From Ciborinia camelliae (lineage: Eukaryota > Ascomycota > Leotiomycetes > Helotiales > Sclerotiniaceae), in assembly GCA_025890175.1 (NCBI GenBank), contig JANPYM010000012.1:151785-215784 (forward strand): a stretch of 64,000 nucleotides of DNA. Reading direction: 5' to 3'. Below the pieces are notes generated by a model. It had not been told where the DNA came from, searched no databases, and saw only the letters and a list, made by a program, of their open reading frames with translations. How positions within the stretch are numbered: the first letter of the stretch is position 1; every line of letters begins with the position of its first letter. The position numbers and the translations under genes were made by a program. This document shows positions 45,913 through 57,883 of the stretch, piece by piece.

Positions 45913-46728
45913 ATGGCCCCCGATCAGAACTCGCTTACGGTTCAGTATGCGAAAGGAGACAAGGTCGTGCCACTCAACACTGTCTTATTCTCTGGCCATA
46001 AGCCAACTGACTCATACTCCTATATGAGTACCTTCTATCCTGTACCATTCAAAGACACCTTGGGAATTTCATACTCGACTGCTGAATCGTGAGTGACTCC
46101 ATCTCCCTTCCTTACCCTTTCTAACCCTTTCTTACACTTGCTCACATTTTTTCCTCATAGATATTTCCAGGCGGGCAAGGCGTGGCTGATCGGAGACGAT
46201 GACAAATTCATGGAAATTGCCCATGCCAAGGATGGATTTGTCGCTAAGAAGATGGGGAACAACATAAAAGGACTCGATGTGGCGAGATGGAACGAAATTT
46301 CAAGAACTGTGATGAAGAGGGCACTTTATCACAAATTTCGAAACAATCAGGCAATTCGTGACGATTTATTGTCCACTGGAAACAAACTCATCGTCGCGGC
46401 ACAGGACGACAAAGTTTGGGGATCTGGTTTGAGGGCTGCAAAGACCATCGAAACGCCAATTTCCCAATGGCCCGGTGATAATAAGCTGGGAGAGGAGCTC
46501 ATGGCACTCAGATCTTTCTTCCGAGACTCCGAAGTTGAAGATGATACCACTACGCGTACGTTGATAAAGAAAGAATCGAATGGTGATAGTGACGAGCACA
46601 ACCTAGCTCCTAAACGTCATGAAGCACCACAAACTGTTACAGCGACGAGTAAAGCCAACAAGGGAAAGAAGAGGAAGGCGGAAGAATTGGGGGAGGGAGT
46701 CGCAGATGAAGCCCCAAAGAAGAAATAG
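45913..46728 (+). CDS. NADAR-domain protein (ADP-ribosyl glycosidase-like, YbiA family)
   Basis: Exons 45913-46088 and 46161-46728 encode 247 residues; the 72-nt intron is GTGAGT...CCTCATAG. Family blocks are present in order: YMSTFYPVPF (37-46), STAESYFQAGKAW (55-67), the helix with GLDVARWNEISRTVMKRALYHKF, and NKLIVAAQDDKVWGSGLR (133-150), equivalent to the catalytic D-x-x-WG region. NADAR proteins remove ADP-ribose from nucleobases, or process riboflavin intermediates in bacteria. In bacterial defence they act as antitoxins to DNA ADP-ribosyltransferases. The C-terminal 60 residues are charged and end in KKRKAEE and PKKK, suggesting nuclear localisation. It follows the SNF2-like gene on the same strand. 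The biochemical role in fungi is not settled. Confidence 0.85.
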
Positions 46729-47565
46729 TGCCATCAGGTATCAGGTCTGAACATGGTGTTAAGAAGTTCCAACTGCATTTCCACAATCGGAGATTCTTGA
46801 ATTTATAAATCGGATTAGAACCTTTAAATTATTTGCAAGTACAAGTAACATGATTCCTCTGATTCTCTCTCATCGCTATAAATATAGTGCAAATCAAATT
46901 ATGGCTCCTTAATAAATTCATCTATCTTAGAGGATTACCCCCTTTTATCAATCGACACTGAAGATGTCATGGAAGTTGAGCATCTAATCTTCTAGTTGGA
47001 AGATCAATGTTCTAACTCCGAATCCGAATCCGAATCCGAATCTGAACGGGAACTAATATAATCAAAGAAGATAGGTCACAGCCCAAGTAGTACTTGTTCT
47101 AAACGGTTCGGTAGTTGATATCGAAATCTTCGCGGAGGTTTAGAACATGAATATAATGAGTTCAATCGTCTTCAAGATTCTCGAAATGATTGAGTGGGCT
47201 TAGAATTTACCTCGGTGTTACAAAGTGAACGAAGAAATCAGACGGTGTTGGGCATTCAGATGGCAGGTGCGACCATATGACCTATATTGATCTTATTATA
47301 TTGTTGTATCGAGCTAGTGTATGTAGAACTATTTTATAACAACAACCTATATAGCCTCAAGATCGTACACTTAGCATAATGAACCTCTCTACACCCTAAA
47401 TCAACGGATCCGGGGTAATGCTGGAAATAGAACTTGGTGGCGATCAGCTGTAATAATACGTTGATCCACTTTCCACCTAATTTGGCCTTAGATTGATACT
47501 GTTTCTTATAAAGAGTGAAAGAATCCCTTTTTAACTCTTCATCAACTTCATCAACTTCACTCAAA
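46729..47565. other. Intergenic, with a TATA-like box before the small peptide gene
   Basis: No gene seen. A CCGAAT repeat occurs near 47020-47045. CTTATAAAG near 47504 lies about 60 bp upstream of the next ATG and could be its TATA box. Confidence 0.4.
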
Positions 47566-47872
47566 ATGGTTAAACTCTCCTTCGTCGCTCTATTTTTTTT
47601 CGCCAATGTTATCAACGTACAATCGGGTTGTATATATTGCTAATGTCTGTTTGCAAATGGTGATTATTGTTGTGTGACATTAACTTTCGTTTGTAATTTC
47701 TGTTTTACCTCCCTTCATCTGCCTCCATCTACCATTCAAAACACCAAAACCCAAGCTAACCCTACAGACCTCAAATACCCCCAATATCGATTGCCAGAAA
47801 ATTTGTTCCATAGCTCGTCGTAACGATAAAACGCAATACGGAACCAATTGCAATAGATCAGGCAAATACTAA
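47566..47872 (+). CDS. Putative small secreted cysteine-containing peptide
   Basis: Exons 47566-47616 and 47768-47872 give 51 residues; the 151-nt intron runs GTACAA to CCTACAG with an exact GCTAAC branch site 7 nt before the acceptor, phase 0. The N-terminus MVKLSFVALFFFANVIN is a textbook signal peptide (one Lys, then a hydrophobic core). The second exon encodes a polar mature part with three cysteines (NIDCQKICSIARRND, then YGTNCNRSGKY). A TATA-like box lies about 60 bp upstream. It is too short to appear among long reading frames. Without splicing, the first frame would end at GCIYC after 25 residues. It could be an effector, antimicrobial or signalling peptide; no family is recognised. 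The odd cysteine number suggests a further exon or a dimer. Confidence 0.5.
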
Positions 47873-49132
47873 TACGCTAATCTTTTTGAAATAAAGGTTA
47901 GGGCTCCATATTATTTTAATTCGCTAGCATCTAGTCCTCACCTGCGCCCTTGGCCATAAATACAGAAGAGGGGAGGGGAGGGGAGTGGACTCAGTGGAGT
48001 GATGTGTTTGTGGACATAATAGGCCTTTGAAGTTAGGGTTGTGAAGTTAAACGTCTACAGTTGACTTCGGGTTATTTCTGTACAGGGAATATAGGGAATG
48101 AGGGGTATTTAGGTCCGATATACAACCACTTTAAGATGTGCATCTGCTTCAATACCTTGCATCCGTTGCTAGTTGAACCCCCCCTTTTTTACTTACCCTC
48201 CTTCCCTTCTTCCCCTTTCACTTTGCATATTGAAAGAAAATACAAAATGAAATCCATTAATATTTACGCTCATCAACACTTCAAGTTCTTATTTAAAGGC
48301 TTGGATTTAATTTAGGTAAAGTTTTATTTCAAATGAGAATTTCGAATACGAAAGAGAGTGAAGTGGACAATGGAGTAAAGTGGATAATGGAGTAAAGTGG
48401 TCAATGCCATGAAGTGGATTGCGGAGTGAAGTGGATTATGCATTATTGACATCAATACCGGGGATTCAGGGGGGCCAATTCAGTATTAATGATATATTAA
48501 TGACGATTTATTTTATTATCAAGATCAGGTTTAGTATAGAGATGGGATTCTAAATAGATTAAGAGAATTAGATGATTGATTAGTTTGACGGAATGATGTT
48601 CTATGTAAACAGTCAAGCACAGATGCCATAATTCGAGGGATATGTTTTATATTAGAACAATATGAAAGGCAAGGCCTGGGATTTACTTTTCTACGTCATT
48701 CTGATTAGGAATAAATTTAAAAGGGGGGACTAGATTTGAATTCGAGTTTAATAGTCTCGATCTTAACTCTTCAAAAACCTCTTTACTACATACAGATCTT
48801 CTCCAATTAAGCTAATCACTATATTGTCAGTTTGAATCTGGAATGTAGAATTCCAACTCCATTTTCTTTAAATATATAATTTTTGGTTGGTATCACCTCG
48901 GTGGTATGTTTCTGTTGATCAACTGTGTTTCAGCATGAAGAATTATAATGTGGTTGTTGTATTGAGGGTTGATAGGTAGGTAGCTACGAGGGGCTTATAT
49001 ACCTGCTTCGCGGGCGGTGCGGCCGACTCTCCGCTAGCTGAGGCTGTCAGTGACATGTATGTCAGAAAAGTAGTATCGCAACAGATCGAGACTTCAAAAA
49101 GTAACTATATAGAGCGTGGGAGGACCCACAGA
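47873..49132. other. Intergenic, no gene seen
   Basis: Contains imperfect repeats of AGTGGA-AATGGAGTAA (about 48360-48425) and otherwise AT-rich DNA up to the short MITE derivative. Confidence 0.45.
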
Positions 49133-49254
49133 GCCTGAAACGAAACCCTTCGTTTCAGAATCATATGAGGCCAAAATCACGTGAGGCGATCGCAGTAAAA
49201 TGGAGAGGTCGATTTTTTGCTCCTGCCCCGAAACCCTTCCACTTCGTTTCGGGC
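49133..49254. mobile_element. Internally deleted relative of the 23606-24007 MITE
   Basis: Starts GCCTGAAACGAA and ends with the same terminal sequence as the right end of the larger element (GCTCCTGCCCCGAAACCC, then TTCCACTTCGTTTCGGGC). Between them is a TCACGTGA-like and GCGATCGCAGTAAA stretch also found in the larger copy. Most of the left terminal repeat and the interior are missing. Confidence 0.8.
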
Positions 49255-49894
49255 ATACGATGCTATGGTAGATCTCTTATATAGAAGGTGTTGTACTAGC
49301 TAGTTCGTACGGCCCCTATGTACGATCACATGATTGTACCGACATAAATCGAAATATCAAAAAAGTATTAAGAAAAGAAAATATCAAATAAAATTAAAAA
49401 CGATCCAGCATTTACCTATATTTATGTTCATATACATGTTTATATATACAAATACAAAAAGTCACGATGCTTATAACTGAGTGGTGTGAACTGTGAGATG
49501 AGATGAGCTGAGCTGAGCGGTTGGAAATAAAAGTTCAAACCTTGCATGAAATTTAGCGAAGTCGCGTCGAGGGAAGTCGCGACTTTTACATCAATTTATG
49601 AATGCTGCACCATACGAGAAAACGCCCACAACTTTTTAAACGATCAATATAATTCACGATAAAACTCTTTCCTTCAATACTTGGACATATGAGATTTCAA
49701 TTCCGCTACCAAATACGATATCCGCAGAAGTCCAATGCCATCCCTCGCACAATAGCCCAGCCGGTCTCGAATTTCGAAGCGCGTTCACAACCACCCTCAA
49801 ATCTGAACCGCAGACTTTGAATTTCAATATAAGAGAAGTCTGGAATACTCTGCCATAATTGGCACCTTATTTGACGCGTATTACAACTTTCAAC
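49255..49894. other. Intergenic, CDC45 upstream region
   Basis: No gene seen. It includes two close ACGCG-containing boxes just upstream of the ATG (near 49780 and 49873) that resemble MluI cell-cycle-box cores (ACGCG). That would suit a replication gene but is weak evidence. Confidence 0.35.
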
Positions 49895-52633
49895 ATGTAT
49901 TTACCACGCTCACAACTTGCGACATTATACCTTCATCTCCAAAAGACCCATCACCCATTATCTCCACCAGTCCTTATACTCGTAGCTCTCGAACCTGATG
50001 CCTTATGCGGATGTCGAATCCTCACTCAACTTCTTAAACGCGACTATATTCCTCATAAAATACAACCAATTGCTGGATATGGGGATTTGGAGAAAGCGGG
50101 GAAGAATGTTATACAACCTATGATGGAAAATCAGGGAGGTAGTGGGGGCGTTGTGGTTTGCTTGGGTGTTGGAGGCTTAGTCGACTTAGGTGCACTCCTA
50201 GGTTTTGATTCAGAGGCAGATGAGGCTAGCTATGGTGGTGTTGAGGTTTGGGTAGTGGATGCAAGACGGCCCTGGAATTTAGGGAATGTCTTTGGAGGAT
50301 TCCCAATGATATCACATGAAGTGGAGGGCGGGGAAGTTATATCTGAACCACCGAAAGGTGTGATAGGGGGTATGATTGCAAGAAATTACAAGCCAGGCAA
50401 GGGAGGAATCATTGTTTTCGACGATGGGGATATTGAAGAAGACATGAAGGCGGAGAAGGATGCATACTTGGCACTGGTGGATATGCCTGAGATGGAGGAT
50501 AATGAAGATGATAGCGAGGGTAGCGAAACGGAAGGCGAAAGTGATGCAGAAGATGCGTCTCCAGTCAAGCGGACAGGCAAGAAGAGAAAATCTTGGTCGG
50601 ATCGAGATGAGGAAGATGATACTGATGTAGAGGATGACAGGCCGCGACAGAGACGGAGAAGCAACTCGGTACGTTTCTTGAATCTCATGTTACATTCTGG
50701 CTAACCGTTGTCTTAGTCAAGTCCAATCCCAGAATCCCCATCTCGTCCTCCTCAACGTGGACTTTTATCACTCAATGATCCAACAATATTCTCAAGCGAT
50801 TCGCGATCCGTATCTCCTTCACCAGCACAACCTCCCAAACTCCCTTCTGCGAGATCATTACGGCGAAGACTATTCAAATTACGTCGAAAGAATGAATTGG
50901 TTCTTCAAACATATTATAACCTTGGTGCATCATACTCCGAACCAATATCTTCAATGATGTATTCCTTGGCTTCAGAATTGGGGAGAGAAGATAATGACCT
51001 GCTTTGGATGACAATAGTCGGTGTTACCTCGCAAGAATTATACGGTCGATCAGCAATTGGAATTGCAGTGACTACAGAAAAGTCCTCACCGTCTGGATGG
51101 TTAGGATCACGAGGATCACGAACACGGCAACTTCTACGAGATGAAGTCCGACGTCTTAACCCCCCAGAACTTTCCGATTCTGCCTTTAATTCAAATCGAA
51201 ATATGTCACCAGAAAATAGTGGCATCATACCGACTACAGCGCGAAGTCCAACAGATACTAGTATTCGTTTATCGCCAGAGCCAAAATTTCTTCTCATCAG
51301 ACATTGGAGTTTGTATGATAGCATGTTACACTCTCCATATTTGTCCGCGAGGTTACATATTTGGTCAGACAGTGGGCGGAAACGATTACATAAATTACTG
51401 GCGAAGATGGGCGTAAGTCTTGTTCAATGTAAACAAAGTTATACACATATGGATATGGAACTCAAACGCGGACTACGAACAAAACTATTAAAATATTCGG
51501 AACTATACGGCTTAGACGATCTGGTCCCAAGTGCAGACACAGATGGTAAAGATCGAGGAGGCTCGAAAGAAGGATGGGGTTTCGTGAGAAGTTGGGGTTG
51601 GAAGGCTACACTCAGTGCAGAAGATGTGGGGGTTGTAGTCGGTGCTATTCTGGAGGTAGGAAAAAAGGCAGTAACTACTCTGGAAAATGGGGCTTGGGAT
51701 CGAAGTCGGGAGACCAAGGAGACGAGTGATGAGAATGGGGCACTGGAAGGTGAGGAATGGGTTGGAAGATTTTGGGATGCTTATGATGCCCTTGAGAAGT
51801 ATGGACAGCCCCTTCATTATCAGTCTACATATTGATTGATTTTGAACATGAAACTTGAAATTGCAATGCTAATCCCCGAAAATAGAATCGAAGAACTCAA
51901 ACTAGCCCTTCCTATAGCTCAACATTTACACCGTGCTATCCTCCGCACTGGCACCTCTCTCATCGAAAAACGACAAATCAAACATCTCCGCGCCTTCCGT
52001 ATGGCAGTAGTGAAAGACGGTCCAGATGTCCAATTATTCACTCATCCAGCTGCATTAACAAAACTTGCCCTATGGATCGGTGAAGCCATCGCTGAACAGG
52101 AGCGAGAAAGTAAAGGCAAACTAGGCAACGGAGGTAGAGGAACACCATTAGTTGTAGCAGGATTGAATGAAGCCAGAGGTGTGTACGTCGTAGTGGGTAC
52201 TGGTGGTGGAGGTGGAGGAGCAGCGGGATGGGGATTCGGCGACAAAAAAGCCGCACGAGAAAAAGCCAAGAAAAAACAAGAGAAGGCGGACGCTCGAGAA
52301 TTAAGGAGGAAAAATAAAGAAAAAATCCGAGAAGAAAAACGAGCCGCTAGGCAAGCAGCTCGTGGTGAAGATGATGATGATGAAGACGAAGATGATGAAA
52401 CGGAAGAAGAATCCTCGGAATCAGAAGATGACGAGGAAGAAGAGGAAGAAGAGGAACAGGAGAGAGGAAAAGGATTCGGGAGGAATAAATTCGGAAATGC
52501 GTTTCAGGAGGTGGTAGAAGAGACGAATACCAGGGTTAGGATTGATAGTTTTGAACATTGTGTGGTGGAGGTTAAGAAGGAAGATTTGGGGGGGTTCTTA
52601 GAGAGCTTGAGTTTGAGAGCTGTTGTTGGGTAG
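49895..52633 (+). CDS. CDC45: Cell division control protein 45 (CMG helicase subunit)
   Basis: Exons 49895-50668, 50717-51798 and 51886-52633 encode 867 residues. The start MYLPRSQL matches the family; the same frame is open upstream but has no ATG. Family blocks are LVALEPDALCGCRILTQLLK, RDYIPHKIQPIAGYGDL, VVCLGVGGLVDLGALLGFD and VWVVDARRPWNLGNVFGG in the DHH-like N-terminus. YYNLGASYSEPISSMMYSLA and LLWMTIVGVTSQELYG sit in the middle. FRMAVVKDGPDVQLFTHPAA and SFEHCVVEVKKEDLGGFLES are near the end. A basic region (about 245-300) and two acidic stretches interrupt the fold, as is usual in fungi. Cdc45 joins Mcm2-7 and GINS as the replicative helicase in the nucleus. An Ala/Lys/Glu-rich insert with an acidic run lies near residues 740-810. 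Nothing looks broken. Confidence 0.95.
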
Positions 52634-55600
52634 AGGATAGAGGTCTCGTGTTTATGTATGGGGAAGGGATTTGAGGTGGCGGGCGGGAGATAAAGATGAT
52701 GGAGATGATAGATTAAATTGGGCGTTGGGTGGGAGATGGGAATTGCGGATGGGCAGAGTCGGAAAGGTTGTAGATAATGATTATGATGGCTTGGTTTGGC
52801 TGGTATCAAATGGGATTGCTGAATTCATTACATGGCATGGCATGGCATGGCTTGGCTTGATGGAGCGCGGTAAGGTATGGTATGATAAGGCAAGGCAAGG
52901 CAAGGCAGGGTAGCGCGAATATGGATGGGTCTTCTCTCGCACAAGAACACACGTTTCCATTTTTTTTTGTTTCAGGACTGGGGTTTATATATTATTTATG
53001 GTATGAGTATAGTTTATATACTGTACTGTACTGTACTGTACTGGCTGGTGCTTGTTTACTTTTACGTACGTACGCATTCGCTTGCTCGTTTGCTCGCGGG
53101 AATGGAAGTGCGATGCGGTGCGATTTGGTTCAAATGGATGGGATTGGTACGGATTGGTACGGATTGATGGTTGGATGAATGGTTGGATGAATGGTTGGAT
53201 GCGTACGTGCGTGATACTCCTAGGGATTCAATCGGTGATTAAATGGATTCGATACGTAGGTAGGGATGTATGTACGTATACCTAGGTATATATAGTTGTG
53301 GGTATGAATAAGTCGATCTTGAATGCATGGACTTGTTGAATGGACTTGTTGAATGGAGTTGTTGAATGGACTTGTTGAATACTTACTTGGAATTTCTAAA
53401 TGATGTGAATGGTGTGGATGATGTGGATGGATGGTGTGGATGGTGTGGATGAATCAAAGTATGGAAGTATGGATGCATAGGTATGGGTATGTGTGTAGAT
53501 TTCGTCTTGTATGTTTATATGTTGATATGTTGATATGTTGATATGTATGATATGTGGGATTCATCTATTTATTTATTTATCTATTTATCTATAGGTGATG
53601 AATGGGTAGTGTGAATTGGATTGGAGTTGGCGTGGAGAATGGGAGGATGATGCGGATGCGGATGCGAAGGGAATGGAATGGGAATGGGAAAGGGAATGGG
53701 ATGGGAATGGGAAAGGGAATGGGAAAGAAAGAATAGATGGATGGATGGATGAATGAAAGGGGGTGGAAGAGAGAGTAGAGAGGAAAAGAGATAGGATGGG
53801 GTAGGTTTGGCTGAGGCGAGAGAGAAATGGGGTTTATGTTTGTGTTTGTGTTTGATAAAACTGGAGATGAATGTAAATACATACATGAGTCATTAATCAA
53901 TCAACGTGAGGGAAAGGTAAAGATATCTTAGATTTTCCAGGTAAACCATCATTCGACACATCACTCCGGGAGTTTGCTCGTTCTCGGGCTGTTCATCTAA
54001 CTCCTGTGATTCTCATACCTGCCATCCTTCTCGCTGCCAAAAGGTTGGGTCAACCACTTTATACCGATCTTTTGAGGCTCCGGAGAGTCGGTATGTAATG
54101 TGGTTAATGGTGGGGGAACGTGGAATCTTGAAGTATTAGCTCAATTCTAATTTGAACGATAAGCCATCATGGTTCCTCCAAGGGAAAAAAGAGATCTTTT
54201 AGAAAAGAAAATGGAACACTGGAGCGACCGGTTTGGCAAATACTGCGAACCACAACCTACTTAATAGAAACAGATCGCCCCGGAAAGAAAGCAAGACTTG
54301 AGAATGTTCCTAGTAGAAAAGAAGAAAATTAGTGTTGTTAGTATACAAGAAGCTGTACGAAACTTCAATGAAATGGGAGTTAACCTTGTCAAATGACCAT
54401 CAATCTAATAGGGGATCCTTCGTTCTATTGGTATTTGACTGCGCAAAATAAAAAACAGTAAAAAGGATATAACAAAATGCTCATGGCCACCACCTAAAAG
54501 AAGAAACTTCTTGCTAAGAGACCACCGATATGACCGTGGCCTGGAATACCTGAAGGCAATAACGAATAATGGTGTATGTTGACGAGGATTAAGGTTGTGG
54601 CCGACTTGGCCACCAACCACATTGGTATTTCGTATATTTCTGGAGTGATTCATAGTAGGCGTCACAATAGCCGCGGAGAGAGACTCAGGAGGAATTTTTT
54701 AGAAGTTAACAGCAATAGAAAACAGGTATTAATAGAATGAAGGCATGCACCAGGAAGGTTCAAAGATTGTAGAGATTCGATTACATATAGTTAATAGAAG
54801 ATTCTGACCATGTTGAAGCGAAAAAAATAGTTGCATGATGTCAATAGAGAGATGCTCATGACATTGATGAAGATTTATAAAATTCTACACCAATCACAAG
54901 GCGAGGGTCTAGACGACCTGTGGTGAGTTTGCTGCGGAGAAACAAATAATACCGGTGCCAGTACCACTGGTCTCCAGAAACTAGCGAAAATATTGCGATC
55001 TCCAACTTTGGAAGATCAGCAATCAGGTCTGCTGCTAAATGCGAGGAGATGTTTAGCTTGAACTCTCAAATCAAGCTTATCTTCCTGGAAGTCGAGACCT
55101 TGTTCGTCTCTGCTCTTGATCTCGCTCCTAAGAAGATCTCGAGTGCTAAGTCGTGCGTGTATTAGGCATTTATAGATAAGCCAAGGGCTCATCCAACTGA
55201 ATGTGCCACCACGTATGTGGTTTGGCTAAATAAACCTCGATGCTTTGGCGTATTGTAGCTAACACATTAATAAACACAAAAGAGGGGGGCCTAGAGACTC
55301 TTTCTCTCTATCATATTATACTCGAACGCGACTCCTAACTAACCTCTTCTCATTGTTACGTCTTTCATTAGGTCCACATATCTTGAAAATACTCAATCCA
55401 TACTCAATCCCGAACAGCAACAAAAAATGTATGATGAAGATATCGGCCTACAAAATCTGGAAGACTTGGGCCCTCGCGTAGCAATCAAGTATCAACAACG
55501 TGACACCACGACAATGATGACACTAGGATTTCAACATCTATCCATCACCTCGTTCCTAGCCACTTGATACTAGTATATTGGGTTATAATACGTTTCAAAC

Positions 55601-55967
55601 TTTGCCAATGCTGGCCACACGATTTAGGCTAATACGCTCAAATATAAGTACATTTTGATCACGTGTCGTGACATGTTGAGTGGCTGGAAGTGAGAAGATT
55701 TCCAACCAGCGCTTGCAAGTTTATATCATTTTCATTCCAATTCAATATTTTATTTTAGGAAATCAATAGCGGTCGCTTTTTTCACATGTTTGCAAGTGCC
55801 AAATTTAGCGATGCCGCGTTGAGACCAGAAGTTCTACCACCCACCAAACATCCAACATAAAGGAATAAGTTTTCCTCCACTGGAACATTCCTTAAAAGAT
55901 TAATCACCTTCCAATATTTGTCATCTTTGCGATAGATAATGACTCTTCTCTTGAGATTTATACGACG
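52634..55967. other. Long gene-poor intergenic region with simple repeats
   Basis: 52800-53570 is dense in short repeats (GGCAT, GTACT, GGTTGGATGAAT, ATGGACTTGTTGA, GTGGATG, TTGATATG). 53640-53750 is GGGAATGGGAAAG-rich. From 53900 to 55960 I see no gene. A 51-codon open stretch near 54999-55164 (CEEMFSLNSQIKLIFLEVET) looks faintly protein-like and could be a relic; 55260-55310 is AT-rich with a polypurine AAGAGGGGGG. None is strong enough to call. Confidence 0.45.
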
Positions 55968-57027
55968 ATGGCTCCAGTGATGGTGAAATCTGTGGCGAAA
56001 TCTGTACTACTGGGAATTTTCGCAATCCCATGCATTTGCCTTGTCGGTCCATGCTTCTAACTCGCTTGGAAAACTCAGAGCCCAGGTCCACGGCATTGGA
56101 AACACAAACATCGAGAGCGCCATCATGCTGGTCTTCCTATCCCCGTCAAGTTAAGATCGAGTGATAGCGCCCTCACTCTACCTCTATCGCCGGCTTTGGC
56201 TCTTCATCGCCGTAGACATGCTACTTCCTCTCAGAACCAAAGCTTGCTCATGATGAAGCTGCCATTAGAACTCCGAAAATCAATCTGGGAACGATGTCTT
56301 GGTGGAAGAATACTGCATCTCACAATTGCACATTATGGCGGCAAAAAACACAGCAGGTTGATTCACATCGTATGCCACGAGAATTCAAACCACATGGGTT
56401 GCTTTTTCGAATGGCTGCCTTTTCATAGAGAATTTGACGACGATGGAAACATGATTGCCGTTCGTCCGTGGCAAAATTCTCAATTTTTATCCCTAGTCTT
56501 GACTTGCCGCCAAATGTTTGTGCCCTCTACATTTGACATGAATAATGACCCCCTGATAATTATGTATTAGATACTGAGAGGCAATTGACTGCCTTTATGG
56601 GGGAAACACTTTTGATCTAACAGTTTCCTGTATTCAAGCTCTCCCAAGTCTTCTTCTTCCTCAGCGTTTGAATTACATTCGTTTACTGCACTTAAACTGG
56701 GAGACGTTGGGCTGGACACCAATACCTCCAGATTCAGAAGAGTATTTGAAGCCGCCTTGGAAGAACTGGGTAGATTCATGGAAGGTATTAGCTGGCATAA
56801 GAAGTCTGTCAGTACTCCGCGTAGAGCTCAGCATGTTTTTCTCTGAACAACAATGGATGGGGTATCGCGAGGAAGAAAAGCTTATGATTTTGCAGCCTGT
56901 AAGAGATGTGACACGACCAGCAAAATTTCATGTACTGCTTCCTTTTCATCTCCCGTTAGACGATCCTCTATTGAAGGCATTGCCCTGCTCTATCTCTTTT
57001 GGTACCCCATTTCAATATCTTTTCTGA
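55968..57027 (+). pseudogene. DUF7730-like protein, inactivated by two stop codons
   Basis: From ATG 55968 a conserved-looking N-terminus (KSVAKSVLLGIFAIPCICLV) meets TAA at 56058. The same frame then continues LAWKTQSPGPRHWKHKHRER, LTLPLSPALALHRRR and LLMMKLPLELRKSIWERCLG, up to SLVLTCRQ. A plausible intron (56516-56570, GTTTGT...TATTAG) joins this to Y-TGA-EAIDCLYGGNTFDLTV, with the stop at 56575. The rest runs on through RLNYIRLLHLNWETLGW and SLSVLRVELSMFF to 57027. The order is that of the large fungal family named DUF7730 (name from memory). The two stops sit where one base change from a sense codon would restore it. No function is known for the family. Confidence 0.75.
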
Positions 57028-57146
57028 CTAGTGTCAAATATTTATTTTATAATTTTTCAAACGCATCATTCATCATCCTGAAACAAATCTATCTTAGCAG
57101 CCTAATCATCAATTTTGATTTAGATTTCCTCGACTGGCAACAGACA

Positions 57147-57883
57147 ATGCTGATGTCCATAAATGCTACAGCATATGCTCCAGTCACAACCAGCTCTACT
57201 ACTACAATGACAGCATGCTCCTTTGAAACAATATTCTACAATAAGGCCTCTTTCGGTAGTAGCGTATCCGTGGTTTCCAATATAGTCTGTAAATGTAATA
57301 GAAACGAAGAACTTGGGCCCATTTATGCAGAATCGAGTACAAATACGACTAGCTGGTGTGACTCTGTGACTCCTGTGCCCAATGGGTTCACAAAGTTGTT
57401 GGTGTCTAATGGATACCCGGTCCCATTACCAACAGTCCCGTCAACTACATCGACTCCATCCAGTACCAGTACAGCTCTTCAATCTCCTACTTCTGAAGTA
57501 ATACTTCTCTGGAGTTATCCTCCGGTCACTGGTCCAGTGACCTATGATGCCTACTTGGTTCCATTAGGTTATAGGCGCGACTTGAATACAGATTGTACAG
57601 GAGCTATCATTCTGGACAACAATCTCATCCAAGTTCTTCAACATGTTCCCGATCCAATTTTGTCGCAACTACAACTTTCAACGGAAAACTCACCACGACC
57701 ACAACTCACGTTGAAAGCGTGCCTGGTGGACGACCAACAGGGGGTGTAGAGAGAAGAGCTCCGGGTTCTCTGGGAAACCTCGCGGGATTTGCGTGTTCAT
57801 ATGAGGAACAGAAACTTTTTCAGGGGAGTATCAAGTGTGGCGATATGGTATGGCAGTGTCATATTCCGAGTACCGATGAATAG
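57147..57883 (+). pseudogene. Threonine/serine-rich protein with a frame shift
   Basis: A protein-like frame starts near ATG 57147. It reads TACSFETIFYNKASFGSSVS, then NTTSWCDSVTPVPNGFTKLL, a Pro/Ser/Thr linker and TDCTGAIILDNNLIQVL up to HVPDP near 57650. The sense then moves one frame to NFVATTTFNGKLTTTTTHVE, ERRAPGSLGNLAGFACSYEE and KCGDMVWQCHIPS, ending at 57883. Cysteines and the T/S linker suggest an extracellular protein, but no signal peptide is visible at this start, so the 5' end is lost or in an unseen exon. I do not recognise the family. It lies immediately after the DUF7730-like pseudogene. Confidence 0.55.

Noticed and set aside
54999..55164. Short protein-like stretch (CEEMFSLNSQIKLIFLEVET)
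   Set aside because: Only about 50 codons, no start or partner exon, and no retroelement motifs such as protease, reverse transcriptase or integrase around it.
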